DNA of 64,000 nucleotides, taken from contig CAWZYM010000380.1 in NCBI GenBank assembly GCA_963966185.1, positions 480,001 to 544,000 of the forward strand, in the 5' to 3' direction. The position numbers and the translations under genes are program-made. A model generated the notes under the pieces. That model was not told the origin of the DNA, did not search any database, and saw only the letters and a program-made list of their open reading frames with translations. This document shows positions 1 to 16,259 of this stretch, piece after piece. The stretch is from Rhabditoides inermis (Eukaryota; Nematoda; Chromadorea; Rhabditida; Rhabditidae). The number at the start of each line of letters is the position of its first letter. Within the stretch, counting starts at the first letter, position 1.

Positions 1-685
1 CAACTCTACAACCACATCATCCCAGAACGAGAACAATTTTTATTTGCATATAACTGAGTGAGGACGAAATATATGTGGGTCTGGAGGTTAGGTATTGAAT
101 TGATTTACTGCCGATATCAAGAATACAACAACGGAGATGAAACACAAAGGGTTTAGTCTGCGTGAAGTATCTGTCGGTGGTTCCTTCTTGTCGGGATCCG
201 ACGTGAAGGAGGGGTGGTGTGCTTGGTCTCACGCTTGGGTTGACGTTGCGACAGCCATTGTAGAAAGTGTACTCGGCGGGTTCAACTCCGTGCTCCGAGG
301 ATTCCTCAAATTCCAGAACCAACAGCGAACATGGTTAGGTAGTCGAGATTCAATTATTCCATCGTAATGATAGAACATGAAGAAGAGAGACGCACTGTAG
401 GGTCACAGAAGAGTACATAGATACTGGTGCACTTGCATGTTCATCAAATTTGTCTAAGTGTAAAGAAACTCGCCCTCTCTGTCTGCATCATTCGTTTCTT
501 TCTCCACCCTTCCCTCTCCCACAATACCCCGTCATTTCTCCGCGTCTTTCGTCTCCTGTGCAGTTGTTTGTGTTCGCGTGACCCGCCCCTGCTCACTCCG
601 CCCCCTGGCCACGCCCACCGCGACTCCGCCCCCGCCGGCCTCGCATTGCGTGACTCCGCCTGTCTTCTGCTGACAAACAACTGTC
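1..685. other. upstream flank, no gene called
   Basis: I see no convincing exon here. Two short open frames overlap on opposite strands without splice signals or recognisable protein features. The stretch from about 440 to 680 is pyrimidine-rich on the plus strand and runs directly into the first ATG of the next gene, so it probably holds that gene's promoter and 5' UTR. No TATA box is obvious. Confidence 0.4.
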
Positions 686-3600
686 ATGGCGGACAGGTTT
701 TTCAGGGAAGAAAATGATGACCCGGGCGGTATCCTCTTCTTCAGCAAAGGTAGGCTCAAATTCACTGTACCGTATTGGATACTTGGATTACTGTAGCTAC
801 ATACCGTATACCTAGGCTGCTGCGTCCCGTCGCAGGAGGTGCTATGGATGATGATCACCCTCTTCATCTTCACCACCGTACTCTGTATCACCTGCTGCTC
901 CATTTGCGCTGCCACCCGATGGGTACGGTAGACTGAATTTTGGTTACGGTACATTGGTATACGGTAGATGTAATTTGAGTTACAATATGTTTCATTTGCA
1001 TTTTAGGTCTACAAGCGTCGCTGCCGCAAGAAGATTGAGGACCTGCGCAAGAAGTGAGTGAATACAGTAGTCTACCGTAATCATCGTTCCTACCGTATTC
1101 GTAGAGCACACGACGACGAAATGGCGAGACGCCGACACGAGGAGAAAGTGAGGGCATCGATGGCTAAGTATCAGGAAGGTAAATAATGTAACTTGAATAA
1201 GGATTACTGTATGTTGATTTTTAAACGTTGTTTTTTCAGGAGTGATGCGTAACCAGACGGTCTGCCATTATGCGTGCGAGCCTGCCCCCGGTCCTGTCAA
1301 GAACATGCCTCCTCTTACCGGACCACCCGGACCGCCCGGATCACCCGGACCACAGGGTCCGCAAGGACCTCCCGGACTGTCTGGAGTGTCCTATGCCTCC
1401 ACTCCCGGACCCGCTGGGCCACAGGGACCACAAGGTACGAAGGGCGACAAGGGGTCTCCGGGAAAGGACGGAAAGGACGGAAAAGATGGGATGGATGGGG
1501 TGTCAACTTCGACTGCGACTGCGACTGCGACTGCGACTCCAGCTCATTCTCACACTTGCAACCAGGGACCCGCACCCTGGCCTCCACATTGGAAACAATT
1601 TGAAGAAGCCAGGAAGAAAGCAGAGGAAGAAGCTATGGTGAAGGAAAAAGAGGAGAGAAGGAAGAAGAAAGCAAAAGAAGTAAGGGAAAGAGCTGAAGAG
1701 GAATCGAGAAAAAGGGCTGAAGAAGAAGCAAGAAAGCGAGCGGAGGAGGAATCCAGAAAGAAAGCCGAAGAAGCTCGGAAGAAGGAGGAAGAGAACAAGC
1801 TCAAGAGAGAAAACACACCAAAGACTGGACAGGATATCAAGGTACAACAAGAAGAAACCGAAACAAATAAACAAACAACTTTCAGAAAAACTGGCGATGC
1901 GCGATGGATGAGGAGAATAAGCAAATCGAAGAGGCGGTGTCGAAAAAAGTGGAGAAAGAAGTGGAGAGACTGAAGAAAAAGAGCAAAGGAGAGAAGGAGA
2001 CTCCTGTCAAGAAGACCAGTCACACCAAGAAGGACAAATACAAGGTATTAATCGATTATCGATTGGCTGTTCGATTGATTACCGAATTCCGAATAGGCTC
2101 TGGTGCTGATCAAGGAAGGCGGTAGTTTGGAGATCCTGGAAAACTCTGGCGACGAACCACCGAAAAAGGTCGCAGCCAAGGCGCCTGCCAAAGCCCCGAA
2201 GAAGAACACTCAAGGACCAAGGAAGGTTAGTAACTTGGTAATTTAGTACTTACTCGGTTTACCCACGGGTTCTAAGCTTTCTGAGAAAATATTTTTTTTC
2301 TTCGAAAAGATCATTTCCTCGTCGAAAATTTGGAGAAAACGCTAACATTTCCAATGAGTACCACCAGTCGAAACAACCAGTATCAATTAGGCTCTGGTGT
2401 TAGTCAAGGAAAACGGGAGTCTGGAGATTCTGGAAAACTCTGGCGACGAACCACCGAAGAAAGTGGCAGCCAAGAAACCCGCGCCCGCTACAGCTCATCC
2501 ACCAACCGAGAACTCTCAGGGACCTAAGAAGGTGAGTGCTTACTCAGTTTCTTACTACTCACTCTGTTACTATAGGTTGTTCTGGAGAGGGCAGCCGAAT
2601 CTCGCGAGCAGACTGAGGTAGAGAAGAGAAAGCAGGCAAGAGCCCAGCCACCCACTGAAAACTCGAAGAGACATCGCACATTCATTCTGGAGAAGGCAGA
2701 ATCGACGGAGCCCCTGAGAGACGCAGTAGACATGGAGGAGAGGGAGAAGAACAGACGGGAGAGGGAGCAGCGGGAGAAGGAGAGGAAGGAGATGGAGAAG
2801 GAGTTGGAGAGGAGGAGGGAGGAGCGGGAGCAGAAGAGGAAGGAGGAGAGGAGGAGGAGGGAGGAGCGGGAGAGACAGAGACAGAGGGAGAAGCGCAGAC
2901 TGGAGAGGGAGCTGAGGCGACTGGACCCCACGCAAGAAGATGAGGTCGACGTGGCTCCTTGTTCCATCGAAAGCCACAAGACCAGGACAACCACAACACA
3001 TTCCGGCTCCACTAGCGCTTCTTCCCATCCTCCAGCCATCAGCACCACGTACGTCAGATCGACTGATTATCGATTGATTATTGATTTTAGGACCGATGAG
3101 ACGCAGCAGCGTCACGGTAACTTTGCGTACCCTCGAGCGTATGGGTTGAACGAGGGTGCGGAGCCGTGGCCTGTGCGGGATGGTCGTGGCGTGTACAGAG
3201 AGAATGAGATTGGCGCGGCCTCCTCCCGTCAGTCCCAGCTGTCTCCCTCTGTCCCTTCCGAGCCCCCATCGGATGCACCCCCGCCCGGTCGACCCTCTCA
3301 ACAAGTCTACCTCAGTCGCACCACTGCTTCCGGAGTGATCGAGAGGGTCGCTCGCTTCATCCACAAACCACCACAGCCAAGCGACGCACTCACACTCACT
3401 AAGGTACCGGTTACTGTACTCTGAACCCAGGCAACTGTGTTTTGAGAAGTCGAGGAAGACTCGGGGGTCGGCGGCGGACCCGGTGCCAGCAGGGATGTCG
3501 AGTCGATGTATGCCTGCCTCGCAGTCGCCCCGGCCTTCACACATATCATCCAATACACACACTACTCCACATAGCAACAACACGCTCAGCAGCCTCGGAG

Positions 3601-4125
3601 TCAACGTGTTCAAGCACAACATTCCCTCGGGTAGGGGAGAGAGAGAGAGAGATGGGGGAAAGAGATAGAGAGAGAGGGAGAGAGAGAGACAGAGAGAGAG
3701 AGAGTCGTTCAGCGTCTTTTTTCCGCGGCGACACTCCCTACTGGAACAACCAGCACAGCTTCGACCCGCTTGACAAGAAGATTGTGAGTACGGTAACATG
3801 TACAAATGCGCAGTACTGTACTTTGTATTTTCAGTACGAGAAGGAGCCAAGCGCGGGTTCAAAGGAATACAGCGACTCACACAGAAAGGTATCGATTGAT
3901 TATCGATTTGTTTGACGCATAGTTTCAGTACATCGACCACGCTTGCACTCCACTGGCGCCTGCCGAACATGCTCTGTATAGGTCTGTTTATCGATTGATT
4001 AATATCGATTGATTGTCGATTAAAGGCGCGACTCGGTCTACATTCCGATCGAGGGCCGTTCGAACTACTATGATCCATTCGAGGATGGACCGCGCTATCC
4101 GCCCGGACAATCCAACTACCCCTGA
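686..4125 (+). CDS. membrane-anchored collagen-like protein with charged coiled coil
   Basis: Fifteen exons join to 856 codons with all phases matching: 686-749, 816-922, 1007-1053, 1105-1178, 1240-1841, 1886-2044, 2097-2225, 2391-2531, 2576-3048, 3091-3403, 3447-3630, 3713-3783, 3835-3888, 3929-3981, 4026-4125. The start is ATG 686 and the stop is TGA 4123-4125. A short N-terminus is followed by one hydrophobic segment (about residues 30-52, ending in a Cys-rich CITCCSIC), then a basic juxtamembrane stretch. A Gly-X-Y domain spans about residues 125-186, with one interruption and ending in GKD repeats. A very long Glu/Lys/Arg-rich, probably coiled-coil region follows, then a Pro/Tyr-rich C-terminus. 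The layout resembles type II membrane collagens; nematode cuticle collagens also have an N-terminal hydrophobic segment, but the long charged tail is not typical of them. Exons 7 and 8 are near-identical duplicates. The model is inferred; exons 11-12 are the least certain. Confidence 0.8.
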
Positions 4126-4609
4126 ATTCCCTGAAGACAGACGTCACCCGAATCTACATCACTCCATGCTTCCTAAATGCCCTTTCCCTGGCATTGCCTC
4201 AGCAACGTTGAAAACTATTCAAACTATTCATTACACTATTTCAAATGTGTTGCGCGTTCTGTCCCATTCCGTTATCACTTATAATTACTCGTCAGTTAAT
4301 TGTGTTTCTGTTATAGAGAAAGTTATTTCGAGAAATCGAGCTCATGTTTAAAAGAATCGTTAACAAATTCAGTTTTCGTGATCATGCCGGAGCGTAAAGC
4401 GTCCAATTGATATCAATTGATCCAACTTGGTATTTGTGTTTCTATAACTCTCCTTATTCTGCTGATATGAGATCAGAATCAGAGACCTCTTTTGCAGGGT
4501 TGCAGGGTGTGACTGATGAAAATGTGAAAAGAGAAAGACTCTACATTTCCAAAATATGAAATAACCAAATATACATACTTACATTTATTTACAATTCAAT
4601 AATCAATGT
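4126..4609. other. intergenic space between convergent genes
   Basis: This 484-bp spacer separates two genes that point at each other. It holds the 3' UTRs and a roughly 90-bp dispersed repeat (about 4430-4520) that recurs at 6588-6690 inside the amidase gene. Both copies share GGTATTTGTGTTTC, CTGCTGATATGAGA and TTTGCAGGGT blocks. No RNA gene is seen. Confidence 0.5.
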
Positions 4610-8985
<4,376 letters not shown>

Positions 8986-9022
8986 CGCGGTCGAAAAGAT
9001 CCAACCATTCCAGACCTCCCTG

Positions 9023-9029
9023 ATTTATA
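9023..9029 (-). promoter_or_regulatory. possible TATA box of the amidase gene
   Basis: TATAAAT on the minus strand lies about 40 bases upstream of the nearest ATG and about 70 bases before the exon 1 donor. Position and sequence fit a core promoter, but the gene's first exon is not settled, so this is only a candidate. Confidence 0.3.
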
Positions 9030-11750
9030 GACGTTGTGTGATGTGCTCATACCGTACGCTGAGATTAGAGACCGCCAGTGGGCGGGGCTTATTGTGTCGC
9101 AGAAATTTGAATATTGACAACATGATGCCGTGAGTTGCGGTTTGCACCATTCGAAAGAGCGCGAAAAGTTGTATAGGCCGTACGAATTTCAGCTCACGGG
9201 GTGATGTTGTTCCTAACCAAGATTTCCAAAATAAGTGATTGTGACGTCACACTCCACTGTAAAAAGGGGGTGTGGCCTATCTTCAGTGACCCTTTGAATG
9301 CGACATCGCGCCCTCGGAAGCGCGCGCTTTTGATGCGCGTAGATCAAAAACAAGACATCCAAACGCTACACATGATAACTTGTTGAAATCTACTACAATA
9401 ACTGAATATAATTAAATAACTAATGTATCCAATGAGCTCTATTGAGATTATAGCTGACGGTCTCTAGCTGAGATAAGATAGCATTCCTTATTTGCTAATC
9501 TTTTCCACGCGTATGAGAGCATCCGGAACATGTGTGCACAGAGTGTCTCTGATATACTGTGGTTGGATTGACAGCTCGTAGATCACATTTCGGTGATACA
9601 AAGATTCACAAAGATTCATAAATCACACACTGTTTCTGCCCCTGTTGTATTTCAGATAGCCTAAGTCAAATGATCAACTAATCCGGATGGAAAATTGGAA
9701 ATGAACAGTTTGCAAAAAGCACATGCAAAACTGAACACATAACCTTCTCTATATATTTTTAAACAGTAAGAAGTTGTTCAAAACTTATTTGAATATACTG
9801 TTGAATCATCCATACACGTGCTTGATTGTTTGTAAGTAGTTTTTATCTCGTTTGGTGTGTGGTCAGATCGTCAGATGTCTCTGTTATCGCGTGATCGCAT
9901 ACCAACCAGCAAGATTCAGACCCGGATTCCCGGATGAAAAAAGACGTCTGGACATTTTTTCAGGCAACGTGAAACGGAATTTCAAAAAAATGCCTATTCA
10001 CTTTATTTGATAAGGTTTTCTCAAGGTGACGTTAACATCATACGATTTAAAAATACGCAATCATCGGTGCGATACTTTACAACTATATCACAGATGTGTA
10101 GCTCATTACCTGGATCTGGATATTGCCTTACCGCGTTAATCTTTACTAATTGCGCGTGGCTCAGTGTAAATTGTACTGCCTAGTGAGTGTCGAATTGCAG
10201 TTACAATAGTGTATCTTCGTAAGATAATACTGCATATCGGTAACATTCCAATTGATTCTCTCCCACTTACCACTCAACCTTCTGAATTCTGAATATATCT
10301 ACATGTACAATTACTCAAAAAGTGAGGTTTCTAGTATATTAGAAATTGCGTACCTGTTTATTCGCAAGTTGGTTGTTCCAAAAACTGATTTTACAACATT
10401 CCGAAGCAAGACAAGCATTTCTTTAGCCATACTTTAGTCCCTATTCTCCTTTCCAACGTTTCGTATCTGCCAAAGTTGGTCGCTCGCCTTTCTGCAACAA
10501 TTCTCTAAAGACAGCTATTCGCATTCATTTCTACGGTACAATAGGAGTCATTCGAGATTGAAGGTTGCAGGTGAACGGCCATCGACCAACACCGACCAGA
10601 TTCCACGCGTCACCAGAAGGAGTTTGTTTTCTTGGTACCTGAAGGACACAAATCTATTGAAACAGTGTCACACGAACCCAAAAGTGCGCAGAACCAGCGC
10701 GCGCGGGCAGCTTGGCCCCCTCCTACAAGTGTGTCAGAAACAATATACTATTTCCTATGACACTTTATTTGAATCATATTTTAGAGTCTGTTTTGTGTTT
10801 TTTGTGTGTTTATGTGTTTTCTCTTTTCAAAGTTTTTTTAATCAGCATTGTAAAGATGTCGTCCGGGCCTCCTCGGGACTCGGGAGACATTCTCTGATTG
10901 GCGCGAGGGTGAGTACGGTATGTTAATAGTTAATGACATTCACATACGAATGATTGTGAGATTTATCTTTTCAAAGAGAGTTATCTTTTCGAAATCCTCT
11001 CTTCCTTCAAACATTTCACTCTTCTACACTGTTTAAGTGTTTATAGCTCGATTGCGCACAGGTTCGCTACGTGATCAGGGTAAAAACATGTAGTGAGAAT
11101 TCATAGAATTGTGTTCAAACTTAAGTACAAACAAAAGCATTTTTGAAACTGGAAAATTTTAGATTAGCATGATTCAGCATCGATCTCAACGTCGATTCGC
11201 AACTCACGTGGATTGTATTCTATATTGGCCAATTACTGTTAAGGTAGAATGTAGTGTTTGCAGTGTGCAGTTTGCGCGCGAACGCTAATTGTACGATTGC
11301 TTGCACACGAAAGATATGTACAATGATAGAGAGATAATACACACCATAACATCACAGCTTATTTGCAATTTGCTACGTCCTTCTATTTTTACCTCCTCTC
11401 TCTATCATCTTCCTCGTTCAGACTCATCCTGTCCGCATTCATTCGCCTATGTATCGCCGCAAATACCATACTCGTGAGTAATTGTTCTAAACGTTTAATT
11501 TTAAGTTTTAAATTATGTTTCGTCGATCTTTGGTTTATTTTCGTGCTACTCTTTACATGAAGCTCTCTTAAAAATGAGTTGATTGAAACACGAGAATGCG
11601 CGAGGATTACCAACGTCGATCTTTGGTTACCTTATCAAAGACCTTTCCGTCGTATTGAGTGATCGTTTCAAGACTATAAAGTATATAAGTATTCATAGGA
11701 TTCTATACACTAATATAGATGTACCCTAGGCAGATAACAGATAATCTTTT
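9030..11750. other. 2.7 kb without a recognised gene
   Basis: Mostly AT-rich unique sequence. Two exon-like pieces stand out on the plus strand: about 10849-10909, which contains an ATG (10857) and ends at a strong GTGAGTACGG donor, and about 11430-11474, preceded by TCGTTCAG and followed by GTGAGT. The ATG frame of the first piece meets a stop, so I do not call a gene. They may be 5' UTR exons or remnants. Confidence 0.3.
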
Positions 11751-12192
11751 TTCAACTTTGTAAAAGTCAAATGTATTATAATAATAATATTTATTACCGT
11801 GTGTACTATATAAAAGAACACAGGACAAACACATAAATAGAGTGAATACGGCAAGTGTGATCGGAAAATTAACAAACACAAAAATAGGATAAAACAGATA
11901 ACACAGGTTCCCAAATGAGTACTCATCTAATTTTGGACGGAGGGAACTAATGGGGGTTATCTAGGAGGTACGATTTCACTGTTTGATGTTTCGCAGATAA
12001 AAATGATGTTGTTGGGGAGTGTGTTCCATAGTGCAAAAACCCTAGTGCTGCTCTTTAAAGTTGTCTCAAAGCAAGGAATCAGGCGCCACCCATGAGAAAC
12101 ACGAAACCGGGAAGGTACAATGTTGAAGAAGCCAGAATACTCTAGACTAGTGCGATTAGTCATAACCTTATGAATATACGCGATATCGTTTA

Positions 12193-12631
12193 TTAAAGGA
12201 AAGTGGCGCATTGTTTTCGACTTTAGATCATAACTTGACCCATTGTAATTCAACACAAACAAAAAAATAACGATTCAAAGCTGTTACCGCGTTACCACAC
12301 CAATTACCACAGACCGTCCCGTTACAACACGAAAATAGGCGTTCAAATGTGTGTTTTGGCGGGAAGCCCTATTGTCGCGGGCCGATCGATATTGTGATCG
12401 CTTTCGCAAAGAAGTCAGTTCTCGGGAAGGGCAGCGGTCTTTGCGCGTGATGAACCAATGAGCTGCGTGGCGCAGTGAAAAAGACTGTGGGCTATCACTC
12501 TCGCAGCCACGGGTTCGATTCCTGTTTGCAACTTTGCCTTCAACATACATGCACCTCGATGCGTGATGATTTCGTGCGAACTCGAAAATTTCGTTACCAC
12601 ACGGTTCTGATATACGCCTCTGTTCCTTTAA
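12193..12631 (+). mobile_element. TTAA-flanked element A with tRNA-like module
   Basis: Starts TTAAAGGAAAGTGGCGC and ends in the inverted form CGCCTCTGTTCCTTTAA, so the termini are imperfect inverted repeats beginning at TTAA. Inside (about 12463-12532) lies a tRNA-like stretch with A-box-like TGGCGCAGTG and a B box GGTTCGATTCC. The same terminal motif and a B box recur at 26437-26826 and 60993-61627. The element sits in the LINE's reverse transcriptase gene. Confidence 0.7.
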
Positions 12632-13198
12632 AGGTAGTGTACCCTCTGAATCTGGGTGTATGCGTAGATATAACATTTTAATGTTCACGATTCAATGAGT
12701 ATATTATGATAATGCAAATATACATTCTGAAACAAATTAGTTTTAAAAAAATCATTCGAAAATTGGAGTGAGAAATCGTAGAATCTAATAACTTTTAATC
12801 AGCTCGGGAGTGTATGCACAACTTGCACGAAGTTACACAATTTGACCACACTATCGGCTATTTCATTAAAGACAATTTATTTCCATGTGTTTATATTGTT
12901 TCTCATGTCATTCTTATTTTGGATAACATTTTTAATATGTGTTTCTTTTACGAATTTGGCGGGAACAACTGATAGAAAAATGATCTGCTAAACGCAGTAA
13001 GTTCTGTTAAAAATCATAACTCATATCGTTGCGTAAATATGCGTATCATGTTGGATTTCAATATTTTTTGATAATTTTTTAATTTCATTATTTTTCATCA
13101 CAAACAACCACAAACGGCCTGAAAATATATCTAAAAGGCATTGATAATACATTCGTGATAATTTTAAATATGGGATTCAGAGGCTACACTACCTTTAA
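12628..13198 (+). mobile_element. TTAA-flanked MITE B
   Basis: Terminal inverted repeats TTAAAGGTAGTGTACCCT at the left and the reverse complement of TTAAAGGTAGTGTAGCCT at the right (13181-13198), continuing as TCTGAATC on both sides. It shares its left TTAA with element A. The interior is AT-rich with no coding capacity. A TTAA target site is typical of piggyBac-type transposition, but the termini do not obviously match canonical piggyBac ends. Confidence 0.7.
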
Positions 13199-13957
13199 GC
13201 GTCGCTCTTTGAGCGTTTGAAGATCTAATAGCTGGAGGCGTTGGGGATAAGTGAGCGAGAAAAAGCCGGCACGGTGACATATTCGGCGCGTAAAATGTCT
13301 CTGTACCGACTCAATCAGATTCACCGATCCCACATCTTTAGGATTCCATAACTCTGTACAATACTCGAGTTTGCACCGAAAATAGGTTATGTATGCGACT
13401 TTAAGAACAGTAAGATTGCGAGTGCGATATACGCGCAGAAAGTCGTTTATGAAGTGAAGCGTATTCTGAACAATGTTGGAATAGTGATCGTCAAAGACGA
13501 GAGAACTGCTGATAGAGACGCCTAAATCCCTGACAGTATCGACAGGGGCGATAGTTGTGCCGTGTGCGGAATACTCATGCCTGGGATTACGGCGTCCTAT
13601 ATGCAATATCTGTGTTTTCTGAGAAGATACTTGTAAACCCCACTGAAGGGACCACCATGCGACTAAATCAATTGCCACTTGAAATTTATGCCGGGCGGAA
13701 GAATCATTCGCATCAAATGCAGAGAAAATTTTCAAATCATCGGCATAAAGCGCACACTCAACATAGTCGGGAAGATTAGAGATGATATCATTAATATAGA
13801 CATTGAACAGTATGGGACCTAGGCAAGACCCCTGTGGTACACCACAGTTGACAAGCCGTGGAGAGAAGAGCTCATCACCGACCATTACTTGTTGGCGACG
13901 GTCGGTCAAGAAACTTCTAATCCATCCCAATACGTTACCGCGAATTAGCGAATGCAA
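13199..13957 (-). pseudogene. LINE reverse transcriptase, C-terminal half (fragment)
   Basis: The frame carries reverse transcriptase blocks CGVPQGSCLGPILF, the catalytic YADDLKIF, and the later VRDLGVSISS and LEYC motifs of LINE polymerases. It is cut by the TTAA elements after the residues ERRL. The downstream part (frame continuing at 12192) resumes with INDIAYIHK. Upstream reverse transcriptase blocks (14000-14300) lie in other frames. Confidence 0.8.
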
Positions 13958-14475
13958 ACTTTTTGTATAGCAAGTTGCGATTTATAGTATCGAATGCCTT
14001 CTTGAAATCAAAGTTTATACAATCGACAACCATTTCATTAGATAGGTGTTTAAACCAGTGACACTCGATAAGTTGAGCGTTTGTAGATCTATTCTTGCGA
14101 AAACCAAATTGCCTAGATGTAAGAAGCGAATTCCTCTCAAGAAATTCCGTAATTTGCCTGACGCATATGCGTTTCAGAACTTTTGCAACACTACTAATAA
14201 GTCTGATAGGCCTGTAGTTGAGTGGATCATCACGATCCCCCTTTTTTGTAAAGAGGCTTTATATACGCCAGTTTCCAAATATCAGGGACATTGCATTCGG
14301 AAGTAGACATTGAAAAAAGAAGAGAGAGTGGGACCGAAACCGTATCAACAATATTTTTTTCTCTCAAAAAGGCATGCGAAATATTGTCAGGGCTCGTGTT
14401 CATTTTAGATGCTAGTTTGGAAATAGTTTTGTGTACATGTGCATACGAAGTTCACTCGATTGTCTTATCGATGCG

Positions 14476-14895
14476 GTCTCTCACATCTTTCTCGCTCTCA
14501 CGTAGAGGTTCGTCTACACCTTAAGTCCCTTTCTCGTCGTAGACTGAGATCGGACCTGGCATTTGTGTACAGAATGTGGAGGGGCGAAACCGACTTGTGT
14601 GTGTCTGCCATTTTTGAGGTTCGATCGAGTCGGACTCGCGGGGCCACAACAAAAGTTTTTCCCCTGTCAAAACCTAACAAAAACAATGTAAAAGCATTTC
14701 TTTCTCATCGAGTTTATGAAATAGTCAACAAATTACCCCCGCACGTTTTCAATTCATCCTATTTCACTTTCCTATCTTTCATTGATGCGATACTGTAACT
14801 TTCACACATTTCACATGTTTCACTTGTCCCCTGATCTATAAGAGTTTTGTAAACCTTGATCTTGTATAATAATTGTTGATGCAATTAGAATAAAT
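14476..14895 (+). mobile_element. 3' fragment of a second LINE, nested in opposite orientation
   Basis: The plus-strand frame ends with a reverse transcriptase C-terminal tail: SRRRLRSDLAFVYRMWRG, SSRTRGATTK, then SHRVYEIVNKLPPHVFN before a stop, followed by a short UTR ending in AATAAATATTATTAA. This matches the usual LINE tail (DL...YK..G, RTRG, R..WN.LP). It interrupts the minus-strand LINE. The left edge is approximate. Confidence 0.6.
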
Positions 14896-15227
14896 ATTAT
14901 TAAGTCTCAATGGTGGAGAGCTGACTGACAGCACAAGGAAGGGGCGCATCCGCAGGGATAGGACCTCGCTAAGAAAAATTGGCATCAAAACACTCTCCGA
15001 ACAGCTTCGCCTTCTCCCTCGACCCGTGAATCAACTCCCCCTCACGAGAGAGCGAAGCGACACCATCACCAGGAAATAGTTTGGCGCGTACATCCCGAAA
15101 TAGTGCGCGCTTGTTGTTACCATTGATTAATCTCGCCTCGCGTTTGCAGTTCCAAGAGAATAACGCCTTTCGTAGTTTATTTTGTGCTCTGTCCGAAGCA
15201 CGACTGGAAGGCTGTCTAACCGAATAC

Positions 15228-16025
15228 TTAATAGCTGAGCGTTTCAATTTGAGAATATTGAATATGACTGGGAAGGTTAGTATTTTTATACGGGGGCAGA
15301 ACGGGAATGTGTATGTGAGTGCGGATGAGGTGTTGCATTCGCTGGTTCAAAAGCGCGGTAGCCTGTTCTAATGTCAGTCCTATAAAGGCAAGTGTCCAAT
15401 CAGTACAAGCAATGGTTTTGTTTATCTCATTCCTATTCGCCCTCCGATATGCGAAACGCGGCATCTCTCTCGCTGTACCACTCACCCCGAGTCGCAGCCG
15501 GTACTCAACGGGCAAATGATCGCAGACAGAAAAACGCGGCATCACACGGACACATTGGAAAAGCGAAATGGAATCAGTGAGAATGATATCAAGAGTGTGC
15601 GTTCTTCGCCCCACTCGTCTCACCATCGTCGCATGGCGAACCATTTGAGAGAGTGAGTGGAGTGATGCGAAGTTCATCAAAGATCGATCACACGCCTCGG
15701 TTGCCCGGAACGAATTCCAGTCGACCGATGGCGCGTTGAAATCTCCTTGAATTATGTTACTATGACTATCAGGTAACAAGAGTGACTGAATTTCATGAAT
15801 AAGTTTACGAAGTTTAGTTCCTGCTAGCTTGATTTGTGGCGATGATATGCAGTAACCAATCGCAGTGGGCGAGACATCTTCAAAACATGTGAGGGGAGAA
15901 TGTCGATATAAAACTAGTTCGCAGAGATTATCGATTGATATCGATAAAATGTGTTTTACAGAAAGGGAAGAGTGAGTAAGCACTAAAACGCCTCCAGCAT
16001 GCGTCTTGCGATCCGATCGATACAT
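15228..16025 (-). pseudogene. LINE endonuclease domain (broken)
   Basis: Endonuclease/exonuclease/phosphatase motifs of LINE ORF2 are readable: IIQGDFNAPSVDW, RTHTLDIILTD and CDHLPVEY. The N-terminal block (SVRNKLYDLDMLL, PIVFAITES) lies just upstream in another frame, so at least one frameshift has broken it. It is followed by the linker at 14969-15247. Confidence 0.75.
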
Positions 16026-16259
16026 GTTATAGCGGCCATTCAGACAGAGACTAACTTTCGGTTATCGCGAAAACAATAGGTTTAGCCTGATTCAATAGCA
16101 TATCTAAATCATACAACTTATTCCGAACCGAGCTCGGTTTAGCAGCAGGAAATTTGCACATGGAACAACACCAGTGATTGAGGAAGGGGAATACTGCAAA
16201 ACATCAAAATCAGCGGAACCGACCTGTACAACGGAGCTAGCGGGCCGGGGGCAGAAGTC

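Noticed and set aside
2570..4147. 525-codon minus-strand open frame opposite the collagen-like gene
   Set aside because: It is the antisense shadow of exons whose plus-strand frame and phases are fully consistent; its composition is reversed Glu/Arg codons.
10558..10926. 122-codon plus-strand frame
   Set aside because: No conserved features; it includes an AT-rich low-complexity stretch and only its 3' edge shows a splice donor.
12450..12540. Functional tRNA gene
   Set aside because: A and B boxes are present, but no proper acceptor stem or anticodon arm can be drawn; it belongs to a repeated element. The same holds for 24200-24275, 26700-26760 and 61320-61390.
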